A stretch of DNA of 9,641 nt from Desulfovibrio sp. (GTDB taxonomy: Bacteria > Desulfobacterota > Desulfovibrionia > Desulfovibrionales > Desulfovibrionaceae), in contig JAQVZK010000064.1 of the NCBI GenBank assembly GCA_028708195.1, positions 1-9,641 on the forward strand, read 5' to 3'. Of the stretch, positions 1 to 5,042 are shown piece by piece; position 1 is the first letter of the stretch, and each line of letters begins with the position of its first letter. Below the pieces are notes generated by a model. It made no database searches. It was not told where the DNA came from and saw only the letters and a list, made by a program, of their open reading frames with translations. The position numbers were made by a program, and so were the translations under genes.

Positions 1-567
1 GGGCTCAACGCTCTGGGGCAACCCCGCAGCCCCGCAACTGCCCACAGGGCCGCACCGCCCGAACTTCTGGCAGAACTGGCCCGGCAGTCCGTTGCGGCAA
101 AGGCCTTTTTCGACTTCACCTTGCTGCCGGTCATAAGCCCCCTGCCTGATGACTATATGCCCGCAGAAGCCATTGCGCTGACAGCAGTGCCGGCATCGCC
201 AGACACAGCGGTCGCGCCGGGCAGCACACACGCGGCAAACCCCGTGCGCAGCGACAGCCCAGCCGGGCCCAGGCGCCCCGCCTACGCGCTTTTTTACGAC
301 CTGCGCTTTGGCAGTGAGCTTGCGTTCGTGCGCGCCATCATGGCCAGACGCCCCAATGCCGACGTTCCTTTCAAGTATATGACAGAGATGGAACCTGCCG
401 CCCCCGGTGAATCCGCTACCCTTGGACACAATGGGCAGAACCCCGGTGACACACGTCTTGTGCGCGAGCGCCTGCGCTTTTCAGACAGCGGCAAAGACTC
501 GCGCTGGCAAAGCCCGCGCCAGCCCGCGCCGCCCTCCCTATGGGACTGGCTGATAGGGATGTTTTAA
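1..567 (+). CDS. 3' part of an unidentified protein (possibly the tail of a membrane-bound hydrolase)
   Basis: The frame is open from the first base to the TAA at 565-567, so only the last 188 residues are in the window and the start lies upstream. The visible part is rich in Ala and Pro, with a long low-complexity stretch (about residues 55-90 of the fragment) that looks like a disordered linker. It then has a compact block reading YALFYDLRFGSELAFVRAI, followed by PFKYMTEM, a charged tail, and a hydrophobic end LWDWLIGMF. A DLRF-type motif late in the chain reminds me of the cytoplasmic tail of YdjM/YbcI-like inner-membrane metal-dependent hydrolases. That is only a resemblance, because the metal-binding and membrane part is not in the window. 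A TTG at 121 is in frame, but the upstream codons are continuous and protein-like, so I treat the gene as truncated by the window edge and not as starting there. moaC follows about 100 bases later on the same strand. Confidence 0.6.
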   Translation, partial: GLNALGQPRSPATAHRAAPPELLAELARQSVAAKAFFDFTLLPVISPLPDDYMPAEAIALTAVPASPDTAVAPGSTHAANPVRSDSPAGPRRPAYALFYDLRFGSELAFVRAIMARRPNADVPFKYMTEMEPAAPGESATLGHNGQNPGDTRLVRERLRFSDSGKDSRWQSPRQPAPPSLWDWLIGMF

Positions 568-607
568 AATTTCACCCGGCGGGGCGGCTCAGATACCGCA
601 CCACATT

Positions 608-633
608 GTCCCGGCACGCCATACTGCCGGGAC
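608..633 (+). other. Strong hairpin in the moaC leader
   Basis: GTCCCGGCA at 608-616 and TGCCGGGAC at 625-633 form a perfect 9-bp stem with an 8-base loop. No T-run follows, so it is not an ordinary terminator. A second TGCCGG at 640-645 could compete for the same left arm (CCGGCA, 611-616), giving two mutually exclusive structures just ahead of the moaC ribosome-binding site at 664-668. It could end or process the upstream transcript, or modulate moaC translation; the sequence alone does not decide. Confidence 0.4.
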
Positions 634-673
634 GGCCCATGCCGGAATAACGCCTGAAATGCCGAGGATTGTC

Positions 674-1162
674 ATGGACAAGAACTTTTCGCATCTGGAC
701 GGTCAGGGCAACGTGACTATGGTGGACGTAGGGCACAAGGCCGCCACCGAGCGCGTCGCCATTGCCGAAGCCGTTGTGGAGCTGAGCCCCGCCACCCTCG
801 AGTTGCTGCTCAAAGTGGCGCTGCCCAAGGGCGATGTGCTGACCTGCGCCAAGATTGGCGGCATCATGGCCGCCAAGCGGGTGGGCGAGCTCATTCCCCT
901 GTGCCATCCCCTCAACCTCAGCTATGCCGACATTCGCTTTGAAATAAGCAAGATGCCGCCACGCATCCGCATTGAGACTGAAACCCGCACCATCGGCAAC
1001 ACCGGTGTGGAAATGGAGGCCATTGTGGGCGCGCAAACAGCCGCCGCCGTCATTTATGACATGTGCAAGGCCGTGCAGCGTGACATAGTTATCAGCCGTG
1101 TGCGTCTGCTGCACAAACGCGGCGGCAAGAGCGGCGATTTCAACGCACAGGATATGGACTGA
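674..1162 (+). CDS. moaC: Cyclic pyranopterin monophosphate synthase MoaC
   Basis: MoaC converts 3',8-cyclo-7,8-dihydro-GTP, made by MoaA, into cyclic pyranopterin monophosphate, the second half of step one of molybdenum cofactor synthesis in the cytoplasm. The 162-residue length fits the family (about 160). Visible family signatures are MVDV at 16-19, the LCHPL motif with His78, GVEMEA at 111-116, and YDMCKA at 128-133. Asp129 and Lys132 match the catalytic Asp/Lys pair of the E. coli enzyme. I chose ATG 674 because GAGGA lies five bases upstream and the protein then aligns at the usual N-terminus; ATG 659 in the same frame would add five residues but has no clear ribosome-binding site. The stop TGA shares its last base with the lgt start, so the two are probably translationally coupled. 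No other Moco gene is adjacent; a MOSC gene lies about 6 kb away. Confidence 0.96.
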   Translation: MDKNFSHLDGQGNVTMVDVGHKAATERVAIAEAVVELSPATLELLLKVALPKGDVLTCAKIGGIMAAKRVGELIPLCHPLNLSYADIRFEISKMPPRIRIETETRTIGNTGVEMEAIVGAQTAAAVIYDMCKAVQRDIVISRVRLLHKRGGKSGDFNAQDMD

Positions 1163-2070
1163 TGACCCTGCCTCATATCGACCCGGTTGCCTTCAGCATC
1201 GGGCATTTGCAATTGCGCTGGTACGGCCTCATGTATCTTGCGGGCTTTGGTCTGGGCTGGTGGCTGGGGCGCTGGCGCGCATCCCGCCCCAATTCCGGCT
1301 GGCGCGCGACGGATGTGGACGACCTGCTGACCTGCGTCATGATCGGCATCATCCTGGGCGGCCGCCTGGGTTATGTGCTGTTTTATGACCTGCCCGTCTA
1401 TCTGTCCGACCCGATGGAGATACTGCGCATCTGGAACGGGGGCATGTCCTTTCACGGCGGCCTGCTCGGTGTGCTTGGGGCTTTCTGGTATTTTGCGCAC
1501 ACCCGGCACCGCGCGTTTCTGGACATTTCTGACCTTGTGGCGCCGCTTATACCGCCGGGCCTCTTTTTTGGCCGCCTGGGCAACTATATCAACAGCGAAC
1601 TTTGGGGCAAGGTTACGGACAGCCCGTGGGGTGTCGTTTTTCCCGGTGCTGGTCCTTACCCGAGGCACCCCAGCCAGTTGTACGAAGCACTGCTGGAAGG
1701 TCTGGTGCTCTTTACCGTGGTATGGATATACTCGCTGAAACCCCGCAAACGCGGGGCCGTGTCGGGCCTGTTCGCCACGGGGTACGGCGTGTTCCGCTTT
1801 ATTGTTGAATTTGTACGCATGCCTGACGTCCAGTTGGGATATCTGGCCTTTGGCTGGCTGACTATGGGGCAGGTACTCTGCCTGCCGCTCATTGCCGTGG
1901 GGCTGTGGCTGCTCTGCCGTACGGCCCCCATAAGCCAGCCCGGCATGCATGTGGTGCTGGACAGGCCCGCAACTGGGCCAGTATCCGGGTCAGATTCAAA
2001 GGCGGACTCGGCGGCAGACCCCGAAAATGGCAAGACACGCAAAAACAAAAAGAACAAACATAAAAAATAA
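1162..2070 (+). CDS. lgt: Prolipoprotein diacylglyceryl transferase Lgt
   Basis: Lgt is an integral inner-membrane enzyme that moves the diacylglyceryl group of phosphatidylglycerol onto the lipobox cysteine of preprolipoproteins, the first step of lipoprotein maturation. The 302-residue protein has about seven hydrophobic segments. Family motifs are GGMSFHGGLLG (93-103, including the conserved His98), the Lgt signature GRLGNYINSELWG (137-149, with Arg138), and HPSQLYEALLEG from 169. A late RFIVEFVRMPD block supplies the conserved C-terminal arginines. The tail after about residue 270 is hydrophilic and ends in a run of Lys and Asn, unusual in length and presumably cytoplasmic. ATG 1162 overlaps the moaC stop in a TGATG arrangement, with AGGA nine bases upstream inside moaC. 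PgpA, whose product is the lipid donor's source, is encoded nearby on the other strand. Confidence 0.96.
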   Translation: MTLPHIDPVAFSIGHLQLRWYGLMYLAGFGLGWWLGRWRASRPNSGWRATDVDDLLTCVMIGIILGGRLGYVLFYDLPVYLSDPMEILRIWNGGMSFHGGLLGVLGAFWYFAHTRHRAFLDISDLVAPLIPPGLFFGRLGNYINSELWGKVTDSPWGVVFPGAGPYPRHPSQLYEALLEGLVLFTVVWIYSLKPRKRGAVSGLFATGYGVFRFIVEFVRMPDVQLGYLAFGWLTMGQVLCLPLIAVGLWLLCRTAPISQPGMHVVLDRPATGPVSGSDSKADSAADPENGKTRKNKKNKHKK

Positions 2071-2194
2071 ATCCGTTGCGGCGGTCGATATCAAGGACGT
2101 AAAAATCCTGAAAGGGATTCCGAAGGCCAGAATGATTGCCCTATGCCCAGACGGGCGCACAATAAAACGGCGGCATGACGGAATGCACACCTGA
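2027..2194 (+). CDS. Possible small basic protein overlapping the end of lgt
   Basis: An ATG at 2027 opens a 55-codon frame that overlaps the last 44 bases of lgt in another phase and continues to TGA 2192-2194. The product starts with a Lys/Arg/Asn-rich stretch and continues as VDIKDVKILKGIPKARMIA, then LCPDGRTIKRRHDG. The part beyond lgt reads like ordinary protein, with no strong amino-acid bias. Against it: no Shine-Dalgarno is visible ahead of 2027, several codons (aga, ata, cta) differ from neighbouring genes, and I recognise no family. It could be a short genuine gene, a fragment of an older one, or chance. The A-rich end of lgt also sits in the overlap, so a frameshifted C-terminal extension of Lgt is a further possibility. 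Confidence 0.22.
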   Translation: MARHAKTKRTNIKNKSVAAVDIKDVKILKGIPKARMIALCPDGRTIKRRHDGMHT

Positions 2195-2203
2195 AACGGC
2201 AGC

Positions 2204-2321
2204 CCCGCAGACATGCCCATGCGACCGCAGAATACTAATGGTTGCATGGGCTGTGGCGGGCGCAAATGCGTTTGTACGGGTTTGTGATCAGGCGCGCAGG
2301 TTGACAGTTGCCCGCTTTTTT
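2204..2321 (+). promoter_or_regulatory. Structured infA leader with competing hairpins and a T-run
   Basis: GCCCATGC (2215-2222) and GCATGGGC (2244-2251) make a perfect 8-bp stem, extended across an internal loop by CCCGC (2204-2208) with GCGGG (2256-2260). The same GCGGGC (2256-2261) can instead pair with GCCCGC at 2310-2315, which is followed directly by six T residues. Two exclusive folds, one of them terminator-like, are the layout of an attenuator. It may equally be only the end of the moaC-lgt transcript. TTGACA at 2301-2306 is a perfect -35 hexamer, but no convincing -10 lies 16-18 bases after it. No known riboswitch class is recognised. Confidence 0.35.
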
Positions 2322-2367
2322 GTGAAGCTGACTGCCGTTTATCCAAATATTTTTTTACGGAGATCAC

Positions 2368-2586
2368 ATGGCTAAAGAAGGTTCCATTGAAGTTGACGGC
2401 GTAGTGCAGGAAGCTCTGCCTAACGCCATGTTCCGCGTGGAACTGGAAAACGGCCACGAAGTGCTGGCCCATATTTCCGGTAAAATGCGCAAGTTCTACA
2501 TCCGCATCCTGCCCGGCGACCGCGTTAAGGTTGAACTCTCGCCATACGACCTTACCCGCGGGCGCATTACCTACCGCATGAAGTAG
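2368..2586 (+). CDS. infA: Translation initiation factor IF-1
   Basis: IF-1 binds the A site of the 30S subunit and helps IF-2 and IF-3 select the initiator tRNA. The 72-residue product has exactly the usual family length and is a single S1/OB-fold domain: [20 protein letters not shown] at the N-terminus, then [20 protein letters not shown], and a C-terminal half with [20 protein letters not shown]. It is one of the most conserved small bacterial proteins and the match is unambiguous. GGAG lies five bases before the ATG. Two consecutive TAG codons end the frame (2584-2589), followed at once by terminator hairpins. The roughly 300-base leader with alternative hairpins suggests it has its own regulation and is not simply the last gene of the lgt operon. 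Confidence 0.98.
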   Translation: MAKEGSIEVDGVVQEALPNAMFRVELENGHEVLAHISGKMRKFYIRILPGDRVKVELSPYDLTRGRITYRMK

Positions 2587-2590
2587 TAGC

Positions 2591-2660
2591 GGGCGCGGCG
2601 GCTTTTCTACCGCCACCTGACGTGGCTGAACCGCCCGTGGCCGCGCCCCCTCTTTTCTTT
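2591..2660 (+). terminator. Hairpin terminator after infA (first)
   Basis: GGGCGCGGC (2591-2599) and GCCGCGCCC (2640-2648) are perfect 9-base complements starting two bases after the tandem stops. Inside lie smaller stems: GGCGG with CCGCC (2597-2601/2610-2614) and CCAC with GTGG (2613-2616/2622-2625). A pyrimidine tract, CCTCTTTTCTTT, follows to 2660. The long loop is atypical, so the outer and inner stems may alternate. Confidence 0.6.
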
Positions 2661-2661
2661 C

Positions 2662-2686
2662 GCAGCCAGTTGGCTGCCTTCGTTTT
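2662..2686 (+). terminator. Hairpin terminator after infA (second)
   Basis: GCAGCCA (2662-2668) and TGGCTGC (2671-2677) form a compact stem, drawn best as 6 bp with an AGTT loop. CTTCGTTTT follows, giving a modest T-tail on the plus strand. On the other strand the hairpin is followed by purines, so it does not look like the pgpA terminator, although it lies only eight bases beyond the pgpA stop and may separate the convergent genes. Confidence 0.6.
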
Positions 2687-3155
2687 ACGAAAGCCCCATC
2701 CAGGCAAGCAGGCCGAGGCACAGCAAGGCCCACAACCCGGCGACAACGTCGTCTATCATGACGCCGTAACCTGAGGGTAACCAGCATTCTGAGGCCTTGA
2801 CCGGCCAGGGCTTGGCAATGTCAAAAATGCGAAAAAGCACAAAGGCCGCCAGCATCATAAAGAAACTGGGGTCGGGAAAAGGCAGCAACACAAGCCACAC
2901 GCCCACCAACTCGTCAATGACCACTTCGCCGGGGTCTTTGCGTTCAAGCAGTTTTTCCGCTCGCGTTGCCGCCACGGCACCAAGAAAAAACAATACGATC
3001 AGCAACGCAAGGCGTAGCCAGAAATCCAGCGGTAAAAAAACATGCGGTGCCAGCAGACAGGCTATGGCTGTACCCCAGGTGCCAGGTGCCTTGGGGTCCA
3101 GCCCGGCCACGCCGAGACGGCAAAAAGACAGGGTTATTTGATCTATCAGGCGCAT
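2685..3155 (-). CDS. pgpA: Phosphatidylglycerophosphatase A
   Basis: PgpA removes the phosphate from phosphatidylglycerophosphate to make phosphatidylglycerol at the inner membrane. The 156-residue protein has the family order: LDPKAPGTWGT (19-29), a hydrophobic helix pair around 34-63, VIDELVGVW (79-87), FRIFDIAKPWP (108-118) and GYGVMIDDVVAG (129-140). The acidic residues Asp81, Glu82, Asp112, Asp135 and Asp136 match the conserved acidic cluster. ATG 3155 was chosen because GGAG lies eight bases upstream and MRLIDQ is a normal beginning; a longer in-frame start at 3191 would add twelve residues without support. It converges on infA with only the terminator hairpins between. Its product is the diacylglyceryl donor for Lgt, encoded about 600 bases away on the other strand, but no co-transcription is possible. 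Confidence 0.95.
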   Translation of the reverse strand: MRLIDQITLSFCRLGVAGLDPKAPGTWGTAIACLLAPHVFLPLDFWLRLALLIVLFFLGAVAATRAEKLLERKDPGEVVIDELVGVWLVLLPFPDPSFFMMLAAFVLFRIFDIAKPWPVKASECWLPSGYGVMIDDVVAGLWALLCLGLLAWMGLS

Positions 3156-3474
3156 ATGACATTCTCCAGACGGGTATAGACAGCCTGCCATCAGCCCCGG
3201 GCGGGTGCGCGGCAGGCAGCCAGCGAAGCCGTGTAAACGGGGCAGCCCGCGTGAACCTCATGAGCTAGATACACCTTGTGAACACGGGCCAACAAAGGCA
3301 CGAGCCACGCGACAACGGCGTGGCGCGCAAACGGCAAACATTTGTGCATGCCTCAAGCGTCATGCACAGTCAGTCTATCCATTTTTTTTCTGTAAGACCA
3401 GAACGGAACCATGCGAGATATCGCGTAAAGGATGCGCCCCGCCCCGCACTGTGATCGGGTGTAATCCTTGCGCA
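3156..3474. other. Gene-free stretch with two tandem hairpins
   Basis: No convincing gene lies between pgpA and the gene starting at 3510; the frames here are short and have no start signals. It holds two perfect stems close together: GCCACGC/GCGTGGC (3304-3310 and 3318-3324, 7-base loop) and TGTGCATG/CATGCACA (3343-3350 and 3361-3368, 10-base loop). Eight T residues follow at 3382-3389. The T-run is 13 bases from the second stem, too far for a normal terminator. A small RNA or simply divergent promoter structure are both possible. I see no clear pgpA promoter on the minus strand. Confidence 0.4.
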
Positions 3475-3503
3475 TTGCCTAAGAAACCGCTTTGCCGTAT
3501 AGG
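3475..3503 (+). promoter_or_regulatory. Candidate promoter placed for a leaderless mRNA
   Basis: TTGCCT (3475-3480) and TATAGG (3498-3503) are separated by exactly 17 bases. Transcription would be expected to start about seven bases after the -10, that is at or next to the A of ATG 3510. The gene has only a weak AGG before its ATG, which fits a leaderless transcript, but both hexamers are imperfect. Confidence 0.4.
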
Positions 3504-3509
3504 CTTGGC

Positions 3510-3959
3510 ATGGACAAAAACCGCAGCGAACTTTTTGGCCACTTCAGCTATGATGATGACCTCACCTACGAAGCCCTGCTGGAAGTGGAAGAAGCCCTTA
3601 CTGCCGACATGACCAGCCTGCTGCTGCGGGCCGGGGCCAGCCATCTGGACTTTACCCCGCAGGGCGACGCGCTCACGTTCCAGTGTGTTTTTGAAGCCCA
3701 CAAGCTCTATATATATCGAAAAATCGCGGCAGAAACAGTAATTTTGCTGCCGAACGGAGTGCAGGGGCGCCTGTTGTGTCTGGACAAGGACTTCAATTCC
3801 CTGCATATATATTGGCTGCGCACGGGACAATGGCAAGAAGAGGAACGCACCGTTCCCTTTGAACCGCCGCAAGGGCTCAAAATCTGGAAAATTGGCGGAA
3901 CCGCCACCGACACGGCGGAACCTCCGGTCGCCAGCGCCCGGCCCGGCGAAGAGAAATAA
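3510..3959 (+). CDS. Unknown protein of 149 residues
   Basis: I do not recognise the family. The protein begins MDKNRSELFGHFSYDDDLTY with an acidic, helical-looking N-terminal third (EALLEVEEALTADM). It continues with alternating hydrophobic stretches that suggest beta strands: LDFTPQGDALTFQCVF, KLYIYRKI, TVILLPNGVQGRLLCL and SLHIYWLRTGQW. A Pro-rich tail ends in GEEK. There is no signal peptide or membrane segment, so it is probably cytoplasmic. Codon use and GC content match the core genes. I chose ATG 3510; a TTG at 3492 in frame would add six residues but would fall inside the candidate promoter. There is no good Shine-Dalgarno, and the -10 sits so close that the mRNA may be leaderless. 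Three imperfect tandem repeats run across its stop codon, and tRNA-Leu starts 82 bases later. Probably a lineage-specific protein of the host clade. Confidence 0.7.
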   Translation: MDKNRSELFGHFSYDDDLTYEALLEVEEALTADMTSLLLRAGASHLDFTPQGDALTFQCVFEAHKLYIYRKIAAETVILLPNGVQGRLLCLDKDFNSLHIYWLRTGQWQEEERTVPFEPPQGLKIWKIGGTATDTAEPPVASARPGEEK

Positions 3960-4011
3960 CTCCCCTTGGCGAAGAAAATCGGAGCCCTGGAGAAGAAAAA
4001 TAGCTGCCCTT
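3945..4011. repeat. Three imperfect tandem repeats of 21-23 bp
   Basis: The units start at 3945, 3968 and 3989 and share the pattern GGCGAAGA-AAAT followed by 8-10 bases ending in CCC(T/TT). The first contains the stop codon of the 149-residue gene; the third runs into the stem GCTGCC/GGCAGC (4003-4008 and 4014-4019). That stem is followed by A-rich sequence on the plus strand and has TATTTTTC on the minus strand. The array fills the space between the gene and tRNA-Leu. Its role is unknown; a local duplication is the simplest origin. Confidence 0.6.
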
Positions 4012-4041
4012 CAGGCAGCCCGCTTACAAAAAATCACATTT

Positions 4042-4126
4042 GCCCGGATGGTGGAATGGTAGACACAAGGGACTTAAAATCCCTGGCCGTTAAGGTGTGC
4101 GGGTTCAAGTCCCGCTCCGGGTACCA
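4042..4126 (+). tRNA. tRNA-Leu, anticodon UAA, CCA encoded
   Basis: The acceptor stem GCCCGGA (4042-4048) pairs with TCCGGGT (4116-4122), with one G-U pair at the end, followed by discriminator A and an encoded CCA. The anticodon stem AGGGA/TCCCT carries the loop CTTAAAA, so the anticodon is TAA (4075-4077), reading UUA and UUG leucine codons. A long variable arm (about 4084-4098) marks it as a class II tRNA, as leucine tRNAs are. The T arm is GCGGG-TTCAAGT-CCCGC. No obvious promoter lies in the 82 bases upstream. Its 3' end is the likely attachment site of the degraded element that follows. Confidence 0.96.
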
Positions 4127-4141
4127 AGTTACAATCTCAAA

Positions 4142-4180
4142 AAGCCCCACAAAGACTGAAATGCCTTGTGGGGCTTAACT
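4142..4180 (+). terminator. Terminator of tRNA-Leu, bidirectional in form
   Basis: AAGCCCCACAA (4142-4152) and TTGTGGGGCTT (4166-4176) form a perfect 11-bp stem with a 13-base loop, sixteen bases after the tRNA end. The plus-strand tail (TTAACTATTT) is moderately T-rich. On the minus strand the stem is followed by TTTTTG, so it would also stop transcription coming out of the accessory segment toward the tRNA. Confidence 0.85.
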
Positions 4181-4221
4181 ATTTCAGAAATTGTAAGTCT
4201 TGGATAGTCTCAAAAGCTCCG

Positions 4222-4299
4222 TTGACATCTTCATGTCATTGGGGGCAACTTAGGGGGCAGATTACGATTAACAATTGCCTCACAGATGGAGTTGCCCCC
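4222..4299. repeat. Arm-type repeat region upstream of the integrase stub
   Basis: GGGGGCA occurs twice in direct orientation (4241-4247 and 4253-4259) and once inverted as TGCCCCC (4293-4299). The outer copies are part of a perfect 10-base inverted repeat, GGGGGCAACT (4241-4250) and AGTTGCCCCC (4290-4299). A separate hairpin TGACAT/ATGTCA (4223-4228 and 4233-4238) precedes it, with TTGACA at 4222. From general knowledge, closely spaced G5-CA repeats between a tRNA gene and a recombinase gene are typical of integrase arm-binding sites. Here they end at the very base before the recombinase ATG. Binding is inferred. Confidence 0.55.
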
Positions 4300-4397
4300 A
4301 TGCCTCTCACAGATACCACAATTCGGGCAGTTAAGCCCACCACCAAGGCTGCAAGCTCTTTGACGGTGGCGGGCTCTATCCTGAAGTTGCCCGGTAA
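4300..4397 (+). pseudogene. N-terminal stub of a tRNA-targeting tyrosine recombinase (frameshifted)
   Basis: ATG 4300 gives MPLTDTTIRAVKPTTKA, the usual opening of P4-type integrases with the N-terminal DUF4102 arm-binding domain (MPLTD..IR..KP). The next expected block, KLFDGGGLY.EV, is present but in another phase, as KLFDGGGLYPEVAR from 4353 ending in TAA at 4395-4397. A one-base deletion near 4351 explains this. The rest of the enzyme, including the core-binding and catalytic R..H-R-H-Y domains (about 350 residues), is missing from the window. The position immediately downstream of tRNA-Leu is exactly where such integrases sit in islands. It cannot be functional, so the adjacent segment is stuck unless another recombinase acts on it. 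Confidence 0.8.
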
Positions 4398-4450
4398 TCC
4401 CCTACCCCCTCAAACCCCATGCTACGGTTGTCCCAATTAGGACGGTAGTC

Positions 4451-4684
4451 ATGATTACTACGCCGTTAACCATTAAAAGCCACGGCAATACAATCATGCT
4501 GTACGAATCCATTGAACTCATGGCGCAAGGATTAAGGGAAACCTATCTCGATCACGGCTTGAAGTCTGGCGACGATACTGCCGGACATTCCCTTTACGCC
4601 GGACTGGATATGATTGCAGCCTCTGCCGCTCGGCTGGACGCCAAGTTGGACGAGTTCCGCCCCATCAGCACGAAAACGCCCTGA
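4451..4684 (+). CDS. Small unknown protein, 77 residues
   Basis: ATG 4451 has AGGA eight bases upstream (4439-4442); ATG 4496 in the same frame is an alternative, giving 62 residues. The product ends at TGA 4682-4684. The C-terminal 60 residues look like a small helical, acidic protein (YESIELMAQGLRETYLDHG, then AGLDMIAASAARLDAKLDEF). I recognise no family. Its place behind the integrase stub and before a terminator-like hairpin suggests a small accessory gene of the former element, or one that survived when the integrase was deleted. Confidence 0.45.
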   Translation: MITTPLTIKSHGNTIMLYESIELMAQGLRETYLDHGLKSGDDTAGHSLYAGLDMIAASAARLDAKLDEFRPISTKTP

Positions 4685-4706
4685 CGCCCCCTGACGATCT
4701 AAAATG

Positions 4707-4741
4707 AAAATCCCGACGCAGCACATGGGCCGGAATTTTTT
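4707..4741 (+). terminator. Terminator-like hairpin after the 77-residue ORF
   Basis: AAAATCCCG (4707-4715) pairs with CGGAATTTT (4731-4739) with one C-A mismatch, and the right arm runs into six T residues (4736-4741). The loop is 15 bases. It ends the small ORF's transcript and insulates the fic promoter region. Confidence 0.5.
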
Positions 4742-4896
4742 GCGGCCTTAATCAAATGCAAATGAGGTGTTTCCCTCCTGCTGGGCATGGCTGAAGTGAG
4801 TAACCATCCTAAGTCTAGGCTTGCAAGATGCTACGGACTTTTCTATCGTTCTAGATAAAGATATCATTGGCCGTTGCGGCCTGATTAAAATGAGGT
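4741..4896. repeat. Imperfect direct repeat pair in the fic upstream region
   Basis: TGCGGCCT, then an A/T-rich spacer and AATGAGGT, occurs at 4741-4768 and again at 4875-4896, the first copy being six bases longer. The two copies lie 134 bases apart in the gene-free, AT-rich stretch 4742-5042. They may be a duplication scar or protein-binding sites; no gene or other feature is seen between them. Confidence 0.4.
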
Positions 4897-4945
4897 CGCA
4901 CAAAGATGGGGTCCCATATAGAATCATCAAGATACTGCTCATAAA

Positions 4946-5004
4946 TTGATTTCAAACTTTGAGTTTTGAGAATCAAATGAGCGCATATATTTTGCTGCTA
5001 TAAA
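4946..5004 (+). promoter_or_regulatory. Palindromic operator candidate and fic promoter
   Basis: TTGATT (4946-4951) and AATCAA (4971-4976) form the outer arms of an imperfect 31-bp palindrome. Inner arms CAAAC (4953-4957) and GTTTTG (4963-4968) extend it with a one-base bulge. TGCTATAAA (4996-5004) is an extended -10 element (TGnTATAAA), and a weaker TATATT lies at 4986-4991 preceded by TTGAGA at 4966-4971. The palindrome overlaps the likely -35 area, where a bound protein would block RNA polymerase. Expected transcript start is near 5011, about 30 bases before the fic ATG. Confidence 0.5.
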
Positions 5005-5042
5005 TTTTCTAGCGATGCTTTCGATCTGCCGCAAGGACTGCT

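Noticed and set aside
1054..1950. Long minus-strand frame of 298 codons opposite moaC and lgt
   Set aside because: It mirrors the high-GC codon pattern of two unmistakable plus-strand genes and its product is rich in His, Gln and Ala with no family features.
3945..4019. CRISPR array
   Set aside because: The units are contiguous with no unique spacers and are too diverged.
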